From: Phocicoccus schoeneichii
GTDB taxonomy: Bacteria; Bacillota; Bacilli; Staphylococcales; Salinicoccaceae
DNA length: 64,000 bases
Assembly (NCBI RefSeq): GCF_014635565.1
Contig: NZ_BMDB01000001.1
Location: 682,001-746,000, forward strand
Direction of reading: 5' to 3'
Shown here: positions 61,979 to 64,000 of the stretch, piece after piece
Layout: each line of letters opens with the position of its first letter
Numbering within the stretch: the first letter of the stretch is position 1
Notes under the pieces: generated by a model
The model's input: the letters and a program-made list of their open reading frames with translations, nothing else
What the model was told of the DNA's origin: nothing
Databases searched by the model: none
Translations under genes and position numbers: made by a program

Positions 61979-62041
61979 TCTAAATCCTCCAAACATTCTC
62001 TTGATAACTTAATTTTCTCAATATAATATATGATTGGCAAG

Positions 62042-63004
62042 TTATTCATTCGAAATTCGAAGTATTTTTTTAAAATCATATAGCAAACCATTTGCAATAT
62101 CTTTACTTGTGAGATTTGTATTTACTTTCCGTAGCGTAATATATTCTAAAAACGCATGATAATCAAACGATTTATTCTTAATATGATAGTAGAGATACAA
62201 CTTCCATTCTAGTTGCGGTTCTTCTATAAAACGCTCAAATGGAGTCAAATACATGAATAGTGTTGGGAGTTCATCAGCTGTTAATTGTAGTAAATATAGA
62301 TAGCTTAACGTCTTATTTCGAACACTACGCATCATTCTAGCTCTTTTAATTTCATTATCGATAAAAACACGGTCCATTTTAATAAACTCGTAAATGTCTT
62401 CTACTGGTCTGATGAGATCATGATAAGAAATCTTCTTTTTCTCATAACGCCATCTCATGCCTCCAACATTCCCAATCACCCGATACATGTAAAATGTCAT
62501 TGTCTCACTATCCACAGTGAATAGGTGAAATTGATTCAAAGTAGAAATTTGAAAATGACTCAAGTAAATCGTGTCATTTTTAGCAACAATCCCTGAATCA
62601 TCATGAATCCATCGAACATCAATACCGAGTGTCTTATATCCATTTGTGCGATCCATTATTAGGGATGGTGAAATTTTAGAAAGTTGAATTTCTAGGGCTA
62701 CACTGCATTCAACTAAACAATCTGGAATTTGTTCTATCTCTTGTAGATAATACTCTAACCTCACATCGTAATTTGGTTTTAACATCAAATAAAGATTGTT
62801 TTTTAATTTTAAATGTAGTGGAGATTCTCTTCTATATAAATACCTCTCACACATATTTATGTTTTGGTGAGAAAAATGTGCGATTTTTATATCACCTCGC
62901 TTTACAATCACTTCACTCTGACATACGGGGCAATAATATTTTTTGGATCTAGATGCATGAATGGCTTCTATTTCATTTCCAACTTCATCTATCGCAATAA
63001 ACAT
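62042..63004 (-). CDS. coiA: CoiA-like competence protein
   Basis: A 320-residue protein. The N-terminal zinc-ribbon-like region has YYCPVCQSEVIVK and IAHFSHQ. A PD-(D/E)xK-like nuclease core follows: IPDCLVECSVALEIQLSKIS (Asp...ExQ). CoiA is a late competence protein that helps recombine incoming DNA. Its ribosome site AAGGAGG lies inside the 3' arm of the mecA terminator hairpin, so access may depend on where transcription starts. The length is slightly shorter than typical CoiA. Confidence 0.88.
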   Translation of the reverse strand: MFIAIDEVGNEIEAIHASRSKKYYCPVCQSEVIVKRGDIKIAHFSHQNINMCERYLYRRESPLHLKLKNNLYLMLKPNYDVRLEYYLQEIEQIPDCLVECSVALEIQLSKISPSLIMDRTNGYKTLGIDVRWIHDDSGIVAKNDTIYLSHFQISTLNQFHLFTVDSETMTFYMYRVIGNVGGMRWRYEKKKISYHDLIRPVEDIYEFIKMDRVFIDNEIKRARMMRSVRNKTLSYLYLLQLTADELPTLFMYLTPFERFIEEPQLEWKLYLYYHIKNKSFDYHAFLEYITLRKVNTNLTSKDIANGLLYDFKKILRISNE

Positions 63005-63046
63005 AAAAAACCCTCCTTATACATATATACATGTAAAAGGAGGGTT
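63005..63046 (-). terminator. mecA terminator containing the coiA ribosome-binding site
   Basis: On the minus strand the 11-bp stem AAACCCTCCTT / AAGGAGGGTTT with an 18-nt loop is followed by a T-run that ends at the coiA ATG. The AAGGAGG of the 3' arm is spaced correctly to be the coiA Shine-Dalgarno site. Confidence 0.85.
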
Positions 63047-63053
63047 TGCTTTT

Positions 63054-63764
63054 TTACGCTGCAAATTTATTTCTCACCATGCGTCTAACGTTGTTAGATA
63101 ACAGTGTTTTTCCATATTCCATTAGTACTTCTTCAGTAGTATGCGTTAAATTCGCATACTCTAATAGATGTACGCGTGTTTGTTCACGTTTTTCATCAGA
63201 AATTTGTTTTCCAAAGTATATTAGGAAATAATACTTTCCTTCATATGTGATAAACAAATCGTCATATAACGTTTCGTCTTGTTCTTGGTGATATGCATAA
63301 TCGATTAAGTCATCGAATTCGTCAAACTCAACAATTAGTGGTTTTCTATAGAGGTTATGAGAACCTAGTTCTTTATTTAACATACGTTTCACGCGTTCAA
63401 GATCAGTATGGTCAATCTCACCTGTCTGTTCTTCTTGTAACGTCTCTTCAAGGAAATTAGTAATTTCATCATGGTCTAACCCGAGCTGGCCTTTTTGAAT
63501 GCCAATAGACTCAGGGTGTTGTTGTGATTTTGAAACAGTTACTTCAAGTCCTTTATCAAACGCTTGAACTTGAATCCATAACGGACCTTCATTAATGAAT
63601 TCGACTGTGTGTTCATCTTTAACTTCGTCCATGAGCTGCCAGAAAAATTCTTCTCCGCGTCTCTTATTCATCCATAATTCTTCTCTATCGAAGCCACGAG
63701 ATTCTATATCTTGATAAGTAATATAGAATTTGAGTGTCGAGTCATCTATTCGCTCTATTCTCAT
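63054..63764 (-). CDS. mecA: MecA adaptor of ClpCP protease
   Basis: A 236-residue adaptor. The N-terminal recognition domain is MRIERIDDSTLKFYITYQDI, ESRGFDREELWMNKRRGEEF. A charged linker (about 90-125) leads to a C-terminal ClpC-binding domain with EFDEFDDLIDYAYHQ. MecA delivers ComK (present in this window) and unfolded proteins to ClpCP. It lies downstream of spx, separated by a terminator, as in staphylococci. The start follows AGGGAGTG. Confidence 0.96.
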   Translation of the reverse strand: MRIERIDDSTLKFYITYQDIESRGFDREELWMNKRRGEEFFWQLMDEVKDEHTVEFINEGPLWIQVQAFDKGLEVTVSKSQQHPESIGIQKGQLGLDHDEITNFLEETLQEEQTGEIDHTDLERVKRMLNKELGSHNLYRKPLIVEFDEFDDLIDYAYHQEQDETLYDDLFITYEGKYYFLIYFGKQISDEKREQTRVHLLEYANLTHTTEEVLMEYGKTLLSNNVRRMVRNKFAA

Positions 63765-63856
63765 TTTGACTCACTCCCTACTCTCATCTAGTAACATTTA
63801 TTATACGTGAAATTAACTAAATTTCCACAATAACGAGTTATCATTCTATACCCATT

Positions 63857-63891
63857 AAAAAAGCGTCTGTAAACATGAGCTACAGGCGCTT
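63857..63891 (-). terminator. Intrinsic terminator of spx
   Basis: The minus-strand stem AAGCGCCTGTA / TACAGACGCTT (one mismatch) with a 9-nt loop is followed by a T-run. Confidence 0.85.
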
Positions 63892-63914
63892 TTCTATATC
63901 ATATCATTATTCTA

Positions 63915-64000
63915 TTACTCTGCTAGTTTTTTTGCTTCTTCTAGGTGTAACGTTCTTACTGTACGTGGTAAGAACCTACGAATTTCATCTTCGTTATACC
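63915..64000 (-). CDS. spx: Transcriptional regulator Spx, C-terminal fragment
   Basis: Only the last 28 codons are in the window; the frame runs off the right edge. The end reads YNEDEIRRFLPRTVRTLHLE then EAKKLAE, which matches the conserved C-terminus of Spx (NEDEIRRFLPRKVR). Spx binds the RNA polymerase alpha subunit and directs the disulfide-stress response. It is degraded by ClpXP with SpxH, also encoded here. The gene order spx-mecA is typical. Confidence 0.9.
   Translation of the reverse strand, partial: YNEDEIRRFLPRTVRTLHLEEAKKLAE

Overview
The window looks like a chromosomal segment of an AT-rich Firmicute of the family Staphylococcaceae. The evidence is the gene order spx-mecA-coiA-pepF-rsaE-spxH-truncated haemoglobin-CYTH-UPF0738-relQ-nadK-mgtE-fabI, an RsaE/RoxS small RNA with both UCCC-type motifs, a MurE with a DNPxND lysine-type motif, and Tar-type teichoic acid genes. 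Details such as a glycerol-only teichoic acid set, a TagH with GW domains, an SpxH without its usual N-terminal cysteine and an atypical enzyme I suggest a genus outside Staphylococcus proper (Nosocomiicoccus- or Jeotgalicoccus-like). The genus cannot be fixed from this sequence alone. No insertion sequence, prophage, tRNA, rRNA or CRISPR array was seen.

Layout. 1-7.5 kb: PTS enzyme I (cut by the window edge) and HPr, a small unknown gene, an arginase-family hydrolase with a membrane protein, purD divergent from folD, and a cell-surface protein with a coupled 26-residue membrane peptide. 7.58-7.96 kb: array A, an exact 52-bp tandem palindromic repeat. 8-18.5 kb: a MoxR-DUF58-DUF4129 operon, a PfpI-family protein, an SLC13-type transporter, an RND exporter and a PdaC-like lipoprotein deacetylase.

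18.7-35.3 kb is a wall teichoic acid region. One operon is tarF-tagG-tagH plus two GT4 glycosyltransferases. A second is tarD-tarB, an LCP-family ligase and a GNAT protein. A third is tarA, a Wzz-like protein, a BY-kinase-like protein and a long glycerophosphotransferase. There is also a separate TagF-like polymerase. No ribitol genes are present, so a poly(glycerol phosphate) polymer is expected. Next come a ComK-family regulator divergent from a small sigma factor (36-37.4 kb), a Ktr/Trk potassium channel subunit, and a manganese riboswitch followed by terC and htrA. After these lie prfC, a small gene, murE and tatC.

45.7-46.85 kb is a gene-free stretch with array B, again an exact 52-bp repeat with the same 33 + 19 architecture and a core homologous to array A. 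It is followed by a NERD nuclease-like protein and a Tat-exported two-gene flavin dehydrogenase. From 50.6 kb to the end are a small membrane protein, an endolysin-like M23 peptidase, an AI-2E-type transporter, an esterase, fabI behind a FapR-type operator, and the conserved stress and competence cluster ending in spx.

Functional links: SpxH and MecA are protease adaptors near their known type of client (Spx; MecA-ClpC for ComK). TatC lies close to a clear Tat substrate. TerC and HtrA appear to share a manganese-controlled transcript. The most novel feature is the pair of related 52-bp palindromic arrays, each placed just beyond the 3' end of a minus-strand gene.
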